64,000 bases of DNA from Dietzia sp. B32 (GTDB taxonomy: Bacteria; Actinomycetota; Actinomycetes; Mycobacteriales; Mycobacteriaceae), in NCBI RefSeq assembly GCF_024732245.1, contig NZ_CP093845.1, positions 1,364,001 to 1,428,000 on the forward strand, read 5' to 3'. The position numbers and the translations under genes are program-made. The notes beneath the pieces are model-generated. The model did no database searches. It was not told the DNA's origin and was given only the letters and a program-made list of their open reading frames with translations. Of this stretch, positions 9,611-19,112 are shown piece by piece (the first letter of the stretch is position 1; every line of letters begins with the position of its first letter).

Positions 9611-9855
9611 TGTTCACCGAGATCGATCGCCAGAAGTTCCGCAATCTTCGCTTCACCCACGTGGCCACCCGCTTCAAGGAGTTCATCAGCGACGAGGACA
9701 ACGACGAGCTCACTCCGGAGCAGAACTTCCACACCGCCGTCGACGAAGCCCTGGACCACGCCAGGCCCACCGGATTGACAAGCTGATTCGCGCCGCCAAG
9801 TCCCCCATCCCGCAGGCCTCGATCGCCGAGATCAACTACTCGAAAGGACGCGGAT
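9610..9855 (+). pseudogene. istB: IstB N-terminal fragment (frameshifted)
   Basis: An ATG at 9611 opens MFTEIDRQKFRNLRFTHVAT and runs to about 9770, where a one-base shift is needed to continue into RIDKLIRAAKSPIPQASIAEINYSKGRG. This is the N-terminal region of the AAA+ helper ATPase of IS21; everything from the Walker A motif on is missing. Confidence 0.7.
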
Positions 9856-9969
9856 GTCGACGGCGGGTGAGAATTGACCCGTACGTGACGGGGTCGTTTC
9901 TAGCCAACGACGCAACAAGTGGACACCTCGGAGCCTAGTTCGTCCGTAATGAATTCCGGGGGGATCGAT

Positions 9970-10362
9970 TGGTGAGGACGACTCCGGGGCCGTGGTTCAG
10001 CACGTCCGCGACGTCGGCAAGCTAGTCGGGATCGGGGCCCGGCTGTGGAAGGCGTTCACTGCCCGCGATGCGCACGCAACGGTGGAGGCCACCTACGGCA
10101 TCTAACAGCGACTCATCACCGCTTACGAAACCTCGGGTAAGCGAGGGCAAGTTCGCGATGTACAAGCTCCTGCGCTCGATCCGGGCCGGCGTTCCGAGGG
10201 AACTACCCGAGTTCGCTCAGCTGGGCCGGTCGCTGTGGAAGCGGCGGCCAGATAACCCACCTCCTTCGACGTGGACGCCCCAACGGCCCCGTAAAGGCCG
10301 TCAACGGCCGTCTCGAGCACCTCCGCGGCTTAGTCCTGGGCTTCCGGAATGTAAGAGTCACT
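9970..10362 (+). pseudogene. ISL3-family transposase C-terminal fragment
   Basis: Broken frames give VQHVRDVGKLVGIGARLWKAF, a stop, then KFAMYKLLRSIRAGVPREL, FAQLGRSLWKRR and, after another shift, PNGPVKAVNGRLEHLRGLVLGFRN. The last piece is the conserved C-terminal Asn-Gly-x-x-Glu/Lys region of ISL3 transposases (catalytic Glu position replaced by Lys here). No N-terminal half is present. The rest of 9856-10497 shows nothing else I can recognise. Confidence 0.7.
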
Positions 10363-10497
10363 AGATCCAGCGGTCACTGATCCACTCCGGTCAGCTTCAG
10401 AACCGAATTAACTGCTCTTGATTCCGAACGAACCACAAACGCAAACCTTTGCGACAGGCTCACTTGCTAGCGGAACAATGGGCAATCAGCAAGGAAG

Positions 10498-11703
10498 TCA
10501 GGAGCTACGGTCGGTCAAGATAAGGTCGAAAATTGAAGGACCCTCATGGCCGGCACGCCACCGTTCATAAGCATCTGCCGCGCGGCGTTTCATTTCAGTT
10601 CGCGTCTCCGGGAGCGCCGTACAGAACTCTTCAATTGCCTCGGACCAACAACTCACTGTATGCTCAGGAACTACCCGGCCACCTCCACCTTCGATAATCT
10701 GGGTCCACGGAGTGACATCTTCGATATAAGTGGGACAACCTGCTGACAGACTTTCCGCGATAGCGTGTCCAAAATTCTCATGCTCGGTGGGCAAGAAGAA
10801 AGCATCTGCGGACATGAACAGTCTTCGGACCTCGCTGTTCTCAACGCTTCCGTGGAAAGTGACGGTTATATTCGCAGGTATTTGTGCGGCAATTTCTCGA
10901 CACTCATGCAAGTAATGCGCGTTCTGCGCACTACCGTACAAATCCAACGACACCTTGCCGGCGGTCACATGTGAAAGCGCCTCAAGCAGAAGCGTGACAC
11001 CCTTGATCTCAGAAATTCTGCTGACGAACACAAGCTTGACATGCTCACCGCAGGGCTCATGCCTACGTAGGGCTTTTCTTGGAAGATTTGACTCGTTTAG
11101 ACGTACTTTTATATTGGCCCGAGGACGAATTGTTCTAATTTCACTTGCCTCGACCTCACTTGATGCGTGCCACACCACTCTCCGGTGAAGACCGATAATC
11201 TTTGACGCGGCCAAGAACAGGGCTTTCTTCCGGGGCTTAATAGCCAGGGCCGCGTCGCCGAATTCCCCACGTGGTGCGACAACAACGATACTCCGACCAA
11301 AAAACCCTACGCGCGATAGAGCAATTGGAAAAATCGAGAAGCGAGGACTCAGGAAGCTGTTAATATAGACAAAATCAGGTTTCAATCGTCTACCGAGCCA
11401 CAGCGCCCTTAAGATCGAGGTGGACTTTGCTGCTCTCGTATAAAGGACATAAGCGCTACCCCGACGCAGCCACCGATCGGTTGCCACTCCGAGCGGGGCA
11501 GACTCGCCCCAATCGGTATCTGAGGCAATAACATAAAATTGATAGTTGTCACCGTGCGTCTCTACCATCGCCTCTGTGGTACGAATTGGCCCGCCTCCCC
11601 GGTATGCAGGAGGATATAGCGGGGTCAGCATGAGCACAGTTGGCTTAGCGCTAGGCAAATTCTGTAGGGAGTCGGCCCTACAAGCGGGTGATGCCGGCGC
11701 CAT
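10498..11703 (-). CDS. Glycosyltransferase family 4
   Basis: A GT-B transferase of about 400 residues. The N-terminal half starts VLMLTPLYPPAYRGGGPIRT (Gly-rich acceptor-side loop). The C-terminal half has LVFVSRISEIKGVTLLLEAL and the E-x7-E donor motif in PTEHENFGHAIAESLSAGCP. The ATG at 11703 is chosen because GGGAGGTGG lies 6 bases upstream; the frame is open further up. It overlaps the end of the upstream dehydrogenase gene, so it is the last gene of the minus-strand polysaccharide operon. Donor and acceptor are unknown. Confidence 0.85.
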   Translation of the reverse strand: MAPASPACRADSLQNLPSAKPTVLMLTPLYPPAYRGGGPIRTTEAMVETHGDNYQFYVIASDTDWGESAPLGVATDRWLRRGSAYVLYTRAAKSTSILRALWLGRRLKPDFVYINSFLSPRFSIFPIALSRVGFFGRSIVVVAPRGEFGDAALAIKPRKKALFLAASKIIGLHRRVVWHASSEVEASEIRTIRPRANIKVRLNESNLPRKALRRHEPCGEHVKLVFVSRISEIKGVTLLLEALSHVTAGKVSLDLYGSAQNAHYLHECREIAAQIPANITVTFHGSVENSEVRRLFMSADAFFLPTEHENFGHAIAESLSAGCPTYIEDVTPWTQIIEGGGGRVVPEHTVSCWSEAIEEFCTALPETRTEMKRRAADAYERWRAGHEGPSIFDLILTDRSS

Positions 11704-12940
11704 CGCTGTCCACCTCCCCGCGAGTGTCAAAGAACGAAATCGCCCTTTCAGCCAACGAAGCGACGTCGTACGTACGGTGGTTTTGTAAGAGGATCGTCAA
11801 GTCAGCACCTGCGACCCCAACTGCCAAGTCCTCGGTCCGCAGTGCCGTCGGGACCGCATCCCAGTCCTGCACAAATGGGTCATGATATTCAACAACTGAA
11901 CCTTTGGCTAGCAATCTCTCAGCTACCTCCTTAGCCGGAGACTCGCGTTGATCCGCAATGTTGGGCTTGTAGGTTACCCCCAGAAGAAGAACCCGCGAAC
12001 CCTTCAATGCCTTCTCACGTGCATTCAAAATATCCTGGGCGCGCTCAACAACGTAAGCCGGCATACGGGAGTTCACCTCCTGTGCCAACTCAACAAAACG
12101 GAAGGGGTATCCAAGCCGAGACTTCACGTTGTGCGAGAGATAATTGGGATCGATCGGTATACAATGCCCGCCTACACCCGGCCCCGGATAGAACGCCTGG
12201 AATCCGAAGGGTTTCGACTTCGCCGCCTCAATAACGTCCCATAGGTCTATTTCTAGATCGTGGCAGAACCGCGCCATTTCGTTCACAAGGGCGATGTTGA
12301 CGTGCCTGTAAGTATTCTCAAGAAGCTTCGCCATCTCAGCCTCTCGAGTTCCTTTCGTGCGCACAGTCCTGTCAACAAACTGCTCATAGAACTCGGCGGC
12401 CTCGGACGTACAGGCGTCTGTATGCCCGCCAACCACCTTGGGTGTGTTCTTTGCACCGAACGACGAATTGCCCGGATCAATCCGCTCGGGAGAGAACGCG
12501 AGACTGAAATCCACCCCGGCGGTTAAGCCCTGCGCTTCTAGAATGGGTCGGACCACCTCGTCGGTAGTTCCTGGATAAGTCGTGGACTCAAGGATAACCA
12601 ACATTCCTTTGTGAATGTTTTCAGCGATCATCGAAACCGCTCCCACCACGGCCCTCAAATCCGGCCCACCCTCGTTCGAGAGTGGTGTTGGAACGCAGAT
12701 TACAGCTACATCCGCCTCTGCAAGCACCCTCGAATCAGTAGTGGCTGAGAAGCCATGTTTGAGCATATCGTTAATGTCCCGGTCCGAGAGATCGTCGATA
12801 TGTGACCGACCATTATTGAGTGCCGATGTCACCCCCGAGTTGACATCGAGGCCAATAACGTTGAGGCCAGCCATAGTGGCCTCCCGGGCCAACGGAAGCC
12901 CGACATACCCTAACCCAATAATTACTGTTTGCATGCTCAT
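11678..12940 (-). CDS. Nucleotide-sugar dehydrogenase (WbpA/WecC family)
   Basis: 420 residues, a normal length for UDP-GlcNAc/UDP-ManNAc/UDP-glucose 6-dehydrogenases. The NAD loop VIIGLGYVGLPLA is at residues 5-17 and VAVICVPTPLSNEGGPDL near 80. The catalytic region is FYPGPGVGGHCIPIDPNYLS near 260 (Cys nucleophile), and the C-terminal UDP-binding part is LGVTYKPNIADQRESPA. It oxidises C6 of a UDP-sugar to a uronic acid for the polymer. ESTTYPGTT favours the N-acetylhexosamine (WbpA/WecC) branch. A good ribosome site (GGAAAG) precedes ATG 12940. Confidence 0.9.
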   Translation of the reverse strand: MSMQTVIIGLGYVGLPLAREATMAGLNVIGLDVNSGVTSALNNGRSHIDDLSDRDINDMLKHGFSATTDSRVLAEADVAVICVPTPLSNEGGPDLRAVVGAVSMIAENIHKGMLVILESTTYPGTTDEVVRPILEAQGLTAGVDFSLAFSPERIDPGNSSFGAKNTPKVVGGHTDACTSEAAEFYEQFVDRTVRTKGTREAEMAKLLENTYRHVNIALVNEMARFCHDLEIDLWDVIEAAKSKPFGFQAFYPGPGVGGHCIPIDPNYLSHNVKSRLGYPFRFVELAQEVNSRMPAYVVERAQDILNAREKALKGSRVLLLGVTYKPNIADQRESPAKEVAERLLAKGSVVEYHDPFVQDWDAVPTALRTEDLAVGVAGADLTILLQNHRTYDVASLAERAISFFDTRGEVDSDGAGITRL

Positions 12941-13380
12941 CTTTCCTTTCGTAACGATAGCAACCTATTCGACTCTATTTCTAACTCGACGGCTCCTGCC
13001 TCTCAGTGCCGAACTGAAGGCGCTAGCTGCGCAATCGTTCGCTTCTAGGATACTCGAACGCCTACCTTGCGCCCGTTATTCGTGCTGGATGGCCGCTGGG
13101 TAGTCAGCCGCCTCTAAGGCCGCCGCACATAGCTACAGAGGCAGGAGTGGGTGGTTGCAGGATATTGAATGACCGACCGTATACAAAACTACTCATGGCC
13201 GAATGCTGGCGGGCGTGCGACCTAAATCTCTGGGCCAGAGTCAGGCAAGGGCCCTTGTTTCAATGGTGATGCACTTGAGCGCTGAGACGCACAATGCAGG
13301 CCCACCAGCGAGCCAATTTGATTCATGCTAGCTAGCTGATTGTGTTCATGGTCGCCCCTCCTCGCCTCCTCGACCAGGAT
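12941..13380. other. Intergenic stretch in the polysaccharide operon, nothing recognised
   Basis: 440 bases between two minus-strand genes. No long open frame with coding character, no IS homology and no clear terminator hairpin were seen. The sequence is relatively AT-rich and probably carries the promoter for the dehydrogenase/glycosyltransferase pair. An earlier gene may have decayed here. Confidence 0.4.
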
Positions 13381-14547
13381 TCAACTTCGCCGCGTAGCTC
13401 GGGTCTTCCGTAGTCGATGAAGTTGCTTCTTCATAATCCGAGCTAGGGCATTATTTCCCGCAAAGATAAACGGCCAATACAGAAGCGCCACGCCCATTGA
13501 GGGAGTGCTGTAGTCAGTTCCCTCGAACCATTCTTTCAACTTACGCGCCACTGCATCCCGGCCCGAGATTGAAACAACCTCACCTCGTCCAACCTTTGAA
13601 CCAGACTCAACTGCAAGACATCGCGAGACCCATTTGCTCGGAGTAGATTCATGAACGAAACCGTCTATCGAACCCAAAACAATCGGACTGTTATCTCGAA
13701 ATGGGCGATTGTAGTAGACCACTGGAGTCCCGCAAAGCAGCGATTCGTGAATCACATTGCCAAAACTCTCCCCCTTCTGCGCCGCGTGAACAAAAACATC
13801 AGCGGACCAATAGTACTCGCGCAATACTGCATCATCGGACACAGAGGGCTGAACTATGACGTTTTGGAACGGCTCTAATTTCCTGCACAGCTCGGGTGGG
13901 CAACCAACCAATACCAGTAACCACGAACTCGGCAAACGCGTAGCTAGTTCGATATAGCTACTGTGCCACTTGCTATCAATAGGTGAACCTATACGTAGAA
14001 GCACCCGCTCTGCCCCACCTGCGAAGCGCTGCCGTGCCGATACCCACTCTTGCCTAGATGGGGGCCGAAAATAGCGATCATTCTGCGGATTGGGCAACTC
14101 AATGATCCGAGTTCGCGAGCTCAGCCGAATACCCGTTGCAGAGCGATACTGAAGGGAGCACCATCCGGACATGAGACCGACAGTCCGCGAAACAGGTAGC
14201 TCGTCTAACGCACAATCGTCCTCAGCAAATATGTTATGAGTTAGCAATCGGGGGTGACTACCTGTTTCGTCTGATGCCAACAATTGCGCCAGTACCTCCA
14301 GAGCCAACGGCTCAATGGTGGTGTGATGGAAGTGAACGACATCAATTTTGGGCGGACGCGCCCCGCTGTCTCGGAGGACAGTGGCTCCAGCTTGTTCTGC
14401 TTCGTCAACCCTGGACGGATGGAGCGTAGATGTAGGGAGTATCCACACTTCGAACCCGATTGACCTCCAGCACCTGGCAAACTGCACTGCGCTTCGGCTC
14501 GTTCCGCCGAGACTCGGGTCGTTCACAAGGATCACTACCGTAGGCAT
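13381..14547 (-). CDS. Glycosyltransferase family 4
   Basis: 388 residues. The N-terminal VILVNDPSLGGTSRSAVQFAR and C-terminal donor motif QKGESFGNVIHESLLCGTPVVYYN (E-x7-E) fit GT4. LLRIGSPIDSKWHSSYIELA is the linker into the second Rossmann domain. The start ATG has AGGAAAGG upstream and lies 13 bases inside the end of the flippase gene, indicating coupling. Likely a cytoplasmic membrane-associated enzyme adding one sugar of the repeat unit. Confidence 0.85.
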   Translation of the reverse strand: MPTVVILVNDPSLGGTSRSAVQFARCWRSIGFEVWILPTSTLHPSRVDEAEQAGATVLRDSGARPPKIDVVHFHHTTIEPLALEVLAQLLASDETGSHPRLLTHNIFAEDDCALDELPVSRTVGLMSGWCSLQYRSATGIRLSSRTRIIELPNPQNDRYFRPPSRQEWVSARQRFAGGAERVLLRIGSPIDSKWHSSYIELATRLPSSWLLVLVGCPPELCRKLEPFQNVIVQPSVSDDAVLREYYWSADVFVHAAQKGESFGNVIHESLLCGTPVVYYNRPFRDNSPIVLGSIDGFVHESTPSKWVSRCLAVESGSKVGRGEVVSISGRDAVARKLKEWFEGTDYSTPSMGVALLYWPFIFAGNNALARIMKKQLHRLRKTRATRRS

Positions 14548-15731
14548 TCGGAACCTTTCCTAGCAACAAATGAAAAGACAATTGCCTGCACGATCTGGCT
14601 GACTAACAATGCGATACAGACCCCGATCAGAGTGTCAACCAAGGCGAACATGGCGATAAGCGAAAGGGAAGCGACAGTAGATACGGAAAGAAAGCTGGCG
14701 ACGTAGGCGGAGTAACCAAAACTATTGGCTACGCCGATCCGGGACTGCACCCACGAATTGACCGCTGCGTTAACTACAAAGAGAGCAAAGAGCCAGCGGA
14801 AATCCTCGTAGGATTTCCCAAGCAGCAAAGGAGCTATCAGGGCCGCGAGGGGCGACAGGATAATCAAGCCGCACGCATATGCTCCCATATAACGGTTAAG
14901 TGACCGAAGAGCTACTTTCCGTTCTGATAGGGAAATCGTTTCATTTGCCACGCTAGGTATTGTTATCGCTGTAATTGATGTAGTTATCAAGTGTGCCGGG
15001 CTAGCTACGCGATATCCCGCAGCGTAACCACCAGCTTGAGCGCCCCCCATCAACCCACCCACAATTAACACATCTAACTGCTGGAAGGTTGCCATTATCG
15101 TCGAGACCCAATAATGACGACTCGTCCGGACCGCCTCTATGAAGGCTGAAAACATGCCCCGTAGGCGTAACGAACTTAGGACGACGATGGCGATCAGTAA
15201 AGATGACAAGCAAAGTCCAGCTAGATAGAACACCGTCACTTCTAGACGAGAGAAAAAGAAACCAACGACAATAAAGGTGAAGGGTAGCAACCGCTTCGCG
15301 AGAATCAATAGCTCGGCCTTCCGTACCGCTCCTCGCGCGAAGTGCGAGTTTGCTTCGGCGGTGTAGACGACTTCCACAAATACTGCTGCCGCAGCCGCAA
15401 CGAGAAGCAAGAGATTCTCGCTCCCCCATATCAGCACTGCTAGACCAACGCTAAGAACACCGGACGTGAATGAACCCGCAATACTAACCAGCCTTAAGGT
15501 GGTTAAGAGCTGGGCCTGCCCCGGCGCACTAAGATAAATTATACGCATGCTGGCCCCGAAAGTAAGGACCGCGCCTACGAAGGTAGCGGCACTGACGGTC
15601 GAAGCATAATAGCCGAAACTGACCGCCTCTAGTTGACGTGCCAGTATTAAGAGTGTGATGGTTTGCAGAACCGTGGATATAACACGCACCAACAAACCTG
15701 AAGACATCCGCTTCAAGTAGGAACTAGCCAT
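14535..15731 (-). CDS. Polysaccharide flippase, Wzx-like (MATE/PST type)
   Basis: About 399 residues and very hydrophobic, with roughly 10-12 predicted membrane spans, for example TVLQTITLLILARQLEAVSF at the N-terminus and LIGVCIALLVSQIVQAIVFS at the C-terminus. The overall look (Lys/Arg-rich short loops, Gly-rich MGGAQAGGYAAGYRVASP in the middle) fits the polysaccharide transporter family that flips undecaprenyl-linked repeat units. It overlaps the downstream glycosyltransferase start. ATG 15731 follows an in-frame TTG at 15734. Confidence 0.8.
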   Translation of the reverse strand: MASSYLKRMSSGLLVRVISTVLQTITLLILARQLEAVSFGYYASTVSAATFVGAVLTFGASMRIIYLSAPGQAQLLTTLRLVSIAGSFTSGVLSVGLAVLIWGSENLLLLVAAAAAVFVEVVYTAEANSHFARGAVRKAELLILAKRLLPFTFIVVGFFFSRLEVTVFYLAGLCLSSLLIAIVVLSSLRLRGMFSAFIEAVRTSRHYWVSTIMATFQQLDVLIVGGLMGGAQAGGYAAGYRVASPAHLITTSITAITIPSVANETISLSERKVALRSLNRYMGAYACGLIILSPLAALIAPLLLGKSYEDFRWLFALFVVNAAVNSWVQSRIGVANSFGYSAYVASFLSVSTVASLSLIAMFALVDTLIGVCIALLVSQIVQAIVFSFVARKGSECLR

Positions 15732-15807
15732 CAAGCGCCGGCCCTGATAGTCAGCAGTCGAAGACTAACCGAGCAGTGCCGGAAGGCGGGGCACAGCCGA
15801 GTTCTAG

Positions 15808-16950
15808 TCATTTGGAGCTGCCACCCTCTACGTACATTGTCTTCCAAGGCGGCTTAGGCCTAACGGCCAGATCGCCAAACTCGAATTCTATTATATTTGT
15901 TAAGTACTTCGACGCAGCGCTAGCGCTCAAGTGGGCCTCAGACCACCGCGCGATTTCGGCGGTGTCAAAAACACCCCCTTCAAGATCGCCGACAAAACTG
16001 CGGATTGCTTCGGTCAATTCGCTACTGGACCGGTAAGTATGACCTCGCCGAGGACCTTCCCCACTGAGAAGCGTGGCAGCGCCTACACCCTGACTGCAAA
16101 GTACTGGAACCCCTGAGAGTAAAGCTTCGCTAACCACTGCGCCCCACCCATCGAAACGGCTAGGTAAGACGAGACCGGAGGCCCGCTCCAACAATGCACC
16201 TACTTCTCTGTGCGGGATTGCTCCTAACCATTCAACGTCTGCCGACGCCGGCCAAGTCATCGCAGCTTCTCGTAATTCCCCATCACCGACGATTGTCAAT
16301 CCGGCGTCTACACCCGAGGCGGACCATGAGTCGACGAGGGCCCTCACGTTCTTTCGTTCGATTAGCTCGCCAATGAACAGCAAATAATTTTGCTCGGCGT
16401 TCGTTGGATTATCCGGTTTACGCGGAGTAGTACTCGTCACTTGCGGGAAGTACCCAAACTCGTAAAATCGTTGCGCTTTGGGCCAAGACTTCGAAAATTG
16501 ACGGACGGCATGGCTGCCGATACCCAGAACAACGACCGAATTGCGATTGGCTCGGAGGATCTCCGGTAGGTACTTGCCCCATCTAAGCGCCGATAGTAGG
16601 CGCTTGCTTGGATCCCAGCCTTCGGTTTGAATAATACAAGAAATGCCGGTTTCCCTAAGCGAAGAAAGCACGAACCGAGAGGCTGCGCTCGCACCGTAAC
16701 CGGACACAACTACCAGTTTTTCAGTGCGTCTTTCCTGGAGCGTGCGTGGCCACGCGTCCGGGTCCCGCACCTCTAGAATCTCAACGCGGCCGAAGTCTGG
16801 AGTGCCCCAACCAAGCCGCCTTCGTCTTTCTCCAATCTCGCCTGAGATAACTACACGGACTTCATAGGAGGTTAAGTGGGCAAACTCTGCTATCAGCGGT
16901 GCTTGATGGATTGACGGAGAATCAAGCCAGAACTCAACTAAATGAACCAC
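15808..16950 (-). CDS. Glycosyltransferase family 4
   Basis: 380 residues from a GTG start. The second domain begins YLLFIGELIERKNVRALVDSW and has the donor motif LPSRFDGWGAVVSEALLSGVPVLC (E-x7-E). The first domain is atypical and shorter on Gly-rich motifs (VHLVEFWLDSPSIHQAPLIAEF). Its GTG lies inside the end of the small upstream ORF (17-base overlap). Probably one of the repeat-unit assembly enzymes. Confidence 0.82.
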   Translation of the reverse strand: MVHLVEFWLDSPSIHQAPLIAEFAHLTSYEVRVVISGEIGERRRRLGWGTPDFGRVEILEVRDPDAWPRTLQERRTEKLVVVSGYGASAASRFVLSSLRETGISCIIQTEGWDPSKRLLSALRWGKYLPEILRANRNSVVVLGIGSHAVRQFSKSWPKAQRFYEFGYFPQVTSTTPRKPDNPTNAEQNYLLFIGELIERKNVRALVDSWSASGVDAGLTIVGDGELREAAMTWPASADVEWLGAIPHREVGALLERASGLVLPSRFDGWGAVVSEALLSGVPVLCSQGVGAATLLSGEGPRRGHTYRSSSELTEAIRSFVGDLEGGVFDTAEIARWSEAHLSASAASKYLTNIIEFEFGDLAVRPKPPWKTMYVEGGSSK

Positions 16951-17200
16951 TTGATGCCAGCCTTCCCGTCCATTCCAGATCGACTGTAAACCCTACGCCT
17001 TTGTCGAAAACCTCGCCAGCGGGTACCCGTAAGGCCAATGGACCAATCGACAATGTTCCAAAGGAGGAATTTAGGCGAAATTCGCGAATAAACCCAGCAT
17101 TCAGCCCGCGGCCAACGGTACTTGTGCTTGGCGCCCAACCGAGAAGAATTAGCGCAATATCTTCCGTTGTACTCTCCAAGAGCCCAGGAGCCGCCCTCAC
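16934..17200 (-). CDS. Small hypothetical protein (88 aa) in the polysaccharide operon
   Basis: The GTG start shares bases with the TGA of the upstream dehydratase gene (GTGA), and the stop lies 17 bases inside the next glycosyltransferase, so both joints look translationally coupled. The product has no signal peptide or membrane span; its second half (FGTLSIGPLALRVPAGEVFD) suggests beta strands. I recognise no family. It could be a real small protein or the decayed tail of a lost gene such as a glycosyltransferase or polymerase. Confidence 0.45.
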   Translation of the reverse strand: MRAAPGLLESTTEDIALILLGWAPSTSTVGRGLNAGFIREFRLNSSFGTLSIGPLALRVPAGEVFDKGVGFTVDLEWTGRLASSGSFS

Positions 17201-19065
17201 TTGTTTAGCCTATCGCTTTGGGGCTGTATCGGATATACGTTCCTTTTTAGCCAGTCACGAGCTGTTTCGTGATCCGTGATGGACTCGATTTCGTCTCGGT
17301 CTAGGAAGATGGGGGGTACGCGCACTTCAGATAACGCCCCGTGCTTAGTACTTATGACCGGCTCTTCGGAATCGTCAAACAACTCCTCTGAGAGCTTCTC
17401 GTTATCTCGTAGGCCGGTGTACACGATTTCGAGGTTCTTACCAGACTGTTCGATGAGTGTCTTGGCGACGTCAGCGATTTTTATGGGTTCCCCCATGTCC
17501 AGCACTAGCGTATCGCCGCTACCACCAACAGCCGCCGCCTGGAGAACTAGTTGGCAGGCTTCCGGAATAGTCATGAAGAATCGGTCCACCTGCGGGTCCG
17601 TCACGGTTAGTGGTCCCCCGTCTCTAATTTGTTTCTCGAAGACTGTGAGCACTGATCCGCGAGAACCTAGGACGTTCCCGAAACGCACTGAAACGTACTT
17701 CGCCCCAGTCTCGTATGTCGACCTTGCCGCTGTTAACCTTTCCGCAATCCTCTTGCTAGTCCCCAATGACGAACTCGGATTCGCTGCCTTGTCAGTTGAT
17801 ACGTTGATGAAGGTTTCGACGCCACTTTTCGCGGCAGCGTCTAGCAGGTTCAATGTTCCAAGGACGTTTGTCTTAAGCGCCTCCAACGGATAATGCTCCA
17901 GGAGCGGCATGTGCTTTAGCGCGGCGGCGTGGAATACTATCTGGGGCTTTCGCAGTTCAAAAATTGCTGTAATCGACTCCCGATCGCGGATCGACGCAAG
18001 GATCGTATCGTCGCCGTCTAGCATGGCTTGATCGTGGATTGAAAGCTGAACCGAATGTAGTCCGGATTCGTCACGGTCCAGCATCATGATTTCAGATGGC
18101 CGAAATCTAGCAATTTGGCGACACAACTCGGCACCGATGGATCCGCCGGCGCCGGTCACCATTATTCGCTTACCTCGGAGGTATTCAGCAATCTGTGTCT
18201 GGTTCAGGTTCGCGGGTTTACGGCCGAGGAGATCGTTGACATTGATCTCTCGAAGCTCGTTAGCCGCGACTCTTCCTCTCATCATGGAATCGAGAGGGGG
18301 CAGCACGAGAACATGCAGACCTACTGCTTCGGCACGGTCGCGAATATCGATCAGTTCGTCACCCGGCAAGCTTGGCACAGCAAGAAGTAATGTGGTGGCG
18401 CCAGTTTTCTTGGCAATTTCTTCGAGTCTCTCGCGCCCCCCGTAGACGCGAACCCCCTCGATAACCATGTGTCGTTTAGCATTATCGTCATCCAAGATCG
18501 CAACTGGATTATACTGCGACACTCTTGAACGACGCAGCTGCCGGACTAGCTGAAGTCCTCCGTCCCCAGCGCCGAATACTAGAGCTCGCTCCGCACCTTC
18601 GGCTGCTCCTGCACCGAATAACCTCTTACGTCGTACCAGCGACCTCAGGACGAGAGCGGACAGAATGGTGAATGCGCCCGCGACGATAGGTGTCGAACGG
18701 GGTACCCCGTCTATCTGTCCTGCAACGATATGACCAAGGAATATAAGAAGGGTGGAAGTTGCAAAAACGAACGTCACGACGCTGGATTCAAGAACGCTTC
18801 CAGGCACGTACCGTCCGCGGTATAACCCAGTGAACCAACCGATGATCCATGTCAGAGCCACCAATGCTGAGAGAACTAAGTAGAAGCGACCAGAACCGAG
18901 GCCCCGAGCAAGTTCGTCTACAGCGAAATCGAAACGCATCCACAACGCACCGACAAGCATCACCGACCATAAGAACGCGTCGACAACGATCCATTGTGAC
19001 GGTTTAGGCCCGACGGCCCGCCAAACTGGGCTAATATTCTGCCCTGCTCGTTCAATGCCGGTCAT
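17197..19065 (-). CDS. FlaA1/CapD/WbpM-like membrane-bound UDP-GlcNAc 4,6-dehydratase
   Basis: About 622 residues. The N-terminal four-helix membrane region (AFLWSVMLVGALWMRFDF to LLIFLGHIVAG) is followed by a CoA-binding-like Rossmann domain (RALVFGAGDGGLQLVRQL) and the catalytic SDR domain starting VTGAGGSIGAELCRQIA. The active-site stretch NPSSSLGTSKRIAE has Leu where CapD/PglF enzymes usually have Met, as in many actinobacterial homologs. ATG 19065 has GAGGAC upstream and is preferred to the longer TTG frame. It probably makes the 4-keto-6-deoxy sugar for the initiating or another repeat-unit sugar. Confidence 0.88.
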   Translation of the reverse strand: MTGIERAGQNISPVWRAVGPKPSQWIVVDAFLWSVMLVGALWMRFDFAVDELARGLGSGRFYLVLSALVALTWIIGWFTGLYRGRYVPGSVLESSVVTFVFATSTLLIFLGHIVAGQIDGVPRSTPIVAGAFTILSALVLRSLVRRKRLFGAGAAEGAERALVFGAGDGGLQLVRQLRRSRVSQYNPVAILDDDNAKRHMVIEGVRVYGGRERLEEIAKKTGATTLLLAVPSLPGDELIDIRDRAEAVGLHVLVLPPLDSMMRGRVAANELREINVNDLLGRKPANLNQTQIAEYLRGKRIMVTGAGGSIGAELCRQIARFRPSEIMMLDRDESGLHSVQLSIHDQAMLDGDDTILASIRDRESITAIFELRKPQIVFHAAALKHMPLLEHYPLEALKTNVLGTLNLLDAAAKSGVETFINVSTDKAANPSSSLGTSKRIAERLTAARSTYETGAKYVSVRFGNVLGSRGSVLTVFEKQIRDGGPLTVTDPQVDRFFMTIPEACQLVLQAAAVGGSGDTLVLDMGEPIKIADVAKTLIEQSGKNLEIVYTGLRDNEKLSEELFDDSEEPVISTKHGALSEVRVPPIFLDRDEIESITDHETARDWLKRNVYPIQPQSDRLNK

Positions 19066-19112
19066 TATCAGTCCTCGGTTACGCGTGGGGAGGTTTCGGG
19101 AGTACGACACCT

